A stretch of 8,546 nucleotides of DNA, from NCBI GenBank assembly GCA_013044465.1, contig JABEUL010000219.1, positions 1 to 8,546 of the forward strand, given 5' to 3'. Positions 6,844-8,546 of this stretch are shown one piece after another (position 1 is the stretch's first letter; every line of letters begins with the position of its first letter). Both the position numbers and the translations under genes were made by a program. The notes below the pieces were generated by a model. It did not search any database. It was not told the origin of the DNA and saw nothing but the letters and a program-made list of their open reading frames with translations. This DNA is from Acidimicrobiales bacterium. Its GTDB lineage: Bacteria; Actinomycetota; Acidimicrobiia; Acidimicrobiales; JABEUL01.

Positions 6844-7725
6844 TTAACTAAAAGATTCAATCGGAGGTGCAAAATAATACGCACTTTGGACTGCTTTGGT
6901 GAATCCTAACAACCTTTCTGAAACCCCGTCTTCCAATCCAAGCATTCTATGAAGTATTCGATTTAATCTTTCCTGGTCAGCGCTAAAAGCTAGGAACATG
7001 AGACCGTGGTCAACTACTCCGCCAGTTGCTACCGATCTTCTAAACACCTCAAGTTCCTCACCCTCGGGATTGTTTATTACTACTCTTTTGACATGAGAAT
7101 CTGGGGCAATTACTGACCCGTCAAGTTCAACGCTCCCACTTAAAGTGCGGCCAAAAACCAGTTCCTTATCAGGAATTGTCTGATTTTCAAACTTGTTGAG
7201 GTCATGTTTCCATTTCTGCAAAAGAGCAATCGATCCCCCGTCACCCTCACTTCCTCTCAAGGTGGCTTCAAAGATGGCTACATCAACAGGAGGATTCTCA
7301 GTCCCGTCTTAGAACTTTGTAAGGTCTTGGCTGGAGTGATATTGAAATCCTCTGTTTTCGTGGGCGAGCGTGAAATACGGGGAAATTACCTTATCTAATT
7401 TTCTAGCCAAATCAAAAAGTGCATCTTCTCTGCTACCATGTAACCAGATCCATAGATCGTGTTGACACTTTGGAACCACTAAGCCTTCAATTCCTTTAAT
7501 AGTCTCAAAATCCTCAAATATTAAAGGACGGTATTGTCTAGGAAGAAGATCTATGAGCGACTTTCCTAGGCCAATGACTAGATTGACTCCACCAACCATA
7601 CTGGCGAGTAATCTAACTTCACTCAATTTCGACAGATCAAATTCTGAGTTGCCGGCAATGTCAAATTCAAGGTGTAAATGAACTTGAGTGCCAATCGCAA
7701 AGATCCCGCTTTGAGGTGTTCCCAT
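6844..7725 (-). pseudogene. DyP-type heme peroxidase interrupted by one in-frame TAA
   Basis: Dye-decolourising peroxidases use heme and H2O2 to oxidise dyes, phenols and other substrates. The frame from ATG 7723-7725 runs 138 codons, meets TAA at 7309-7311, then continues in the same frame for 154 codons to TGA-free sequence and its final stop at 6844. That gives about 292 sense codons, a normal DyP length. Before the stop are PQSGI near the N-terminus, VIGLG, QHDLWIWL and QDLTKF. Directly after it comes the catalytic DGTENPP (Asp140), then DSHVKR with the proximal heme ligand His211, EVFRRS with distal Arg229/230, and GLMFLAFSAD. The stop replaces a residue that varies (often Glu, Val or Ile) between GF and DGTENP, so one substitution explains it. 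There is no frameshift and no other decay. TTG 7258-7260 could restart translation but has no ribosome binding site and lies after DGTENP. No encapsulin gene is adjacent. The family is certain; whether the gene is dead, miscalled or read through is open. Confidence 0.9.
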
Positions 7726-7791
7726 GATTCCTAATCTAACTACTTAACCCTGCACTTGAAATCACTAGCCACTGTCGGCATGGTTATTGGC

Positions 7792-8157
7792 TTATTCTGG
7801 GTCAAACAAGGTGCCACTCTCGCCCAAAAGATCAATTAATCTGCCCTCAAGGTCATCTTTTTGACCGCTTATCTCAATTAATTTAGTTCTTGAGGTATTC
7901 CCCCAGACTACTTTGACTGACGATAATTTGACGCCAAATGATTCAGCTAATGCCTTTGCCGCGGCCTTTGTGGCCAATCCCCCAACTGCTTTTTCTCTCA
8001 CCATGACGATTAAATCACCCTGGTGAGATCCGCCAACTTTTTCTAGCCTGGAATTCGGTCGCACAAAAACTTTAAATCGGAGCACATCAATAGGCACAAT
8101 AAATGTTAGCCCTGGTTTGACTCCCATCTCATCCAGATTGAAGCCTGAGTAAGCCAC
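7792..8157 (-). CDS. DUF167 (YggU/UPF0235) family protein
   Basis: Small, widespread family of unknown function. The domain spans about residues 26-99: RFKVFVRPNSR, then GDLIVMVRE, then a helix GLATKAAAKALAESFGV, then VKVVWGNTSRTKLIEI. The last segment is the family signature ending in SR.K (89-92). The usual GKAN before the helix reads GLAT here. With 121 residues it is somewhat longer than most members, with about 20 extra residues at the N-terminus. The GTG at 8155-8157 is the first possible start; upstream in frame a stop occurs at 8182-8184. ATG at 8125-8127 (residue 11), preceded by GGA, is an alternative. The gene lies 66 nt upstream of the peroxidase on the same strand and is divergent from the ArfB-like gene. 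A link to the peroxidase is not implied beyond possible cotranscription. Confidence 0.85.
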   Translation of the reverse strand: MAYSGFNLDEMGVKPGLTFIVPIDVLRFKVFVRPNSRLEKVGGSHQGDLIVMVREKAVGGLATKAAAKALAESFGVKLSSVKVVWGNTSRTKLIEISGQKDDLEGRLIDLLGESGTLFDPE

Positions 8158-8233
8158 GCCTATTACACAGATCCAGCAGCATTAAACCCATGTGCCGTGT
8201 GAGTCATATCAATTTTCTAAAGAGTTTCTTGGC

Positions 8234-8261
8234 ATAATAGAGCGATTGGAGTAACTGCCAT
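8234..8261 (-). promoter_or_regulatory. Candidate promoter for the DUF167 gene
   Basis: On the minus strand TATTAT (8234-8239) differs from the -10 consensus at one position. It follows ATGGCA (8256-8261), four of six to -35, at 16-nt spacing. Transcription would start near 8227, leaving a leader of about 70 nt before GTG 8157. The same spot read forward gives CATAAT (8233-8238), a possible -10 for the divergent gene at 8372, but without a recognisable -35. Confidence 0.3.
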
Positions 8262-8371
8262 TGGAGCTTTGCCTTTTTGGAATACCCTTATTTTGTCGCA
8301 ACCGGACCAACCAAGCTTTTATTGATTATCTTGCCGTGAGGTAAGACCTGCGTAGTAAAGTAATAAAAGTA

Positions 8372-8546
8372 GTGGAAACAAAACACGGTTTGCTCAATGT
8401 ATCACGGTCTCTAGCAATCCCGTTGAAAGAACTTCATTGGAATTATTTGGCTTCAGGTGGACCCGGTGGGCAACACTCAAATAAGAATGCCACCAAAGTT
8501 GTCCTTACTTTCGACATTGAAAATTCTGATTCGCTCGGTCCCAGGC
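8372..8546 (+). CDS. arfB: ArfB-like peptidyl-tRNA hydrolase (RF-1 domain), 5' part only
   Basis: ArfB-type proteins rescue stalled ribosomes by hydrolysing peptidyl-tRNA with a release-factor-like GGQ domain. The visible 58 codons read LAIPLKELHW, then GGPGGQ at residues 29-34, then HSNKNATKVVLTFDI, the standard start of the RF-1 catalytic domain with the GGQ glutamine at residue 34. The short N-terminus before the domain points to ArfB or a related stand-alone hydrolase rather than to RF1 or RF2, whose GGQ lies deep in the protein. The basic C-terminal tail that would confirm ArfB lies beyond the window. The frame opens after TAA 8342-8344. GTG 8372-8374 is the preferred start and TTG 8390-8392 an alternative; neither has a strong ribosome binding site. 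The 214 nt back to the DUF167 gene are non-coding as far as I can see. Confidence 0.85.
   Translation, partial: METKHGLLNVSRSLAIPLKELHWNYLASGGPGGQHSNKNATKVVLTFDIENSDSLGPR

Noticed and set aside
6702..6884. Minus-strand ORF of 60 codons containing RDSNPRPDDYKSPALP
   Set aside because: This is the well-known spurious translation of the antisense strand of a tRNA gene; it lies across tRNA-Thr at 6743-6815.
6844..7725. Two separate 138-residue genes in place of one peroxidase
   Set aside because: Both halves are in the same frame, the 16 codons between them complete the DGTENP region of a normal DyP protein, and the second half has no ribosome binding site.
1..8546. Defence, phage, transposon or CRISPR system
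   Set aside because: Every well-supported gene belongs to a known housekeeping or metabolic family. No repeats of array type, transposase, integrase or terminal inverted repeats were seen.

Overview
The window is about 8.5 kb of compact, moderately low-GC bacterial DNA. It carries eight protein-coding genes, counting one cut by the right edge and one interrupted by a stop codon, plus one tRNA. The content suggests an actinobacterium: an adjacent cysteine desulfurase/mnmA pair, a DUF3048 lipoprotein, a stand-alone LytR_C membrane protein with a Thr/Pro-rich linker, and several GTG starts without clear ribosome binding sites. The Thr-rich linker style and moderate GC would fit a streamlined aquatic Actinomycetota, perhaps Acidimicrobiia or Nanopelagicales. 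That placement is an inference; there is no rRNA or other marker to prove it.

Layout. Positions 225-3486, minus strand, hold a likely operon read right to left: cysteine desulfurase, then mnmA (4-nt ATGA overlap), then a DUF3048 lipoprotein, with a terminator-like hairpin at 172-192. The first two genes work together: the desulfurase takes sulfur from cysteine, and MnmA places it on U34 of Lys/Glu/Gln tRNAs. A 244-nt divergent intergenic region follows. Next are otsA (3731-5113, plus) and otsB (5107-5961, minus), the two steps of trehalose synthesis. They are arranged tail to tail and their 3' ends overlap by 7 nt. Upstream of otsB on the same strand is a LytR_C envelope protein (6047-6616). 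A 126-nt divergent gap then separates it from a plus-strand tRNA-Thr(TGT) at 6743-6815.

The right third holds a DyP-type heme peroxidase on the minus strand (6844-7725), a DUF167/YggU protein upstream of it (7792-8157), and the 5' end of a divergently transcribed ArfB-like ribosome-rescue hydrolase (from 8372, plus, cut off at the window end).

The most notable observation is the peroxidase. Its reading frame is continuous over about 292 sense codons and keeps every hallmark residue, but one in-frame TAA stands directly before the catalytic DGTENP motif. This could be a recent nonsense mutation, a sequence error or, less likely, readthrough. I see no CRISPR array, insertion sequence, phage gene or defence system, and most of the window looks like ordinary housekeeping chromosome.
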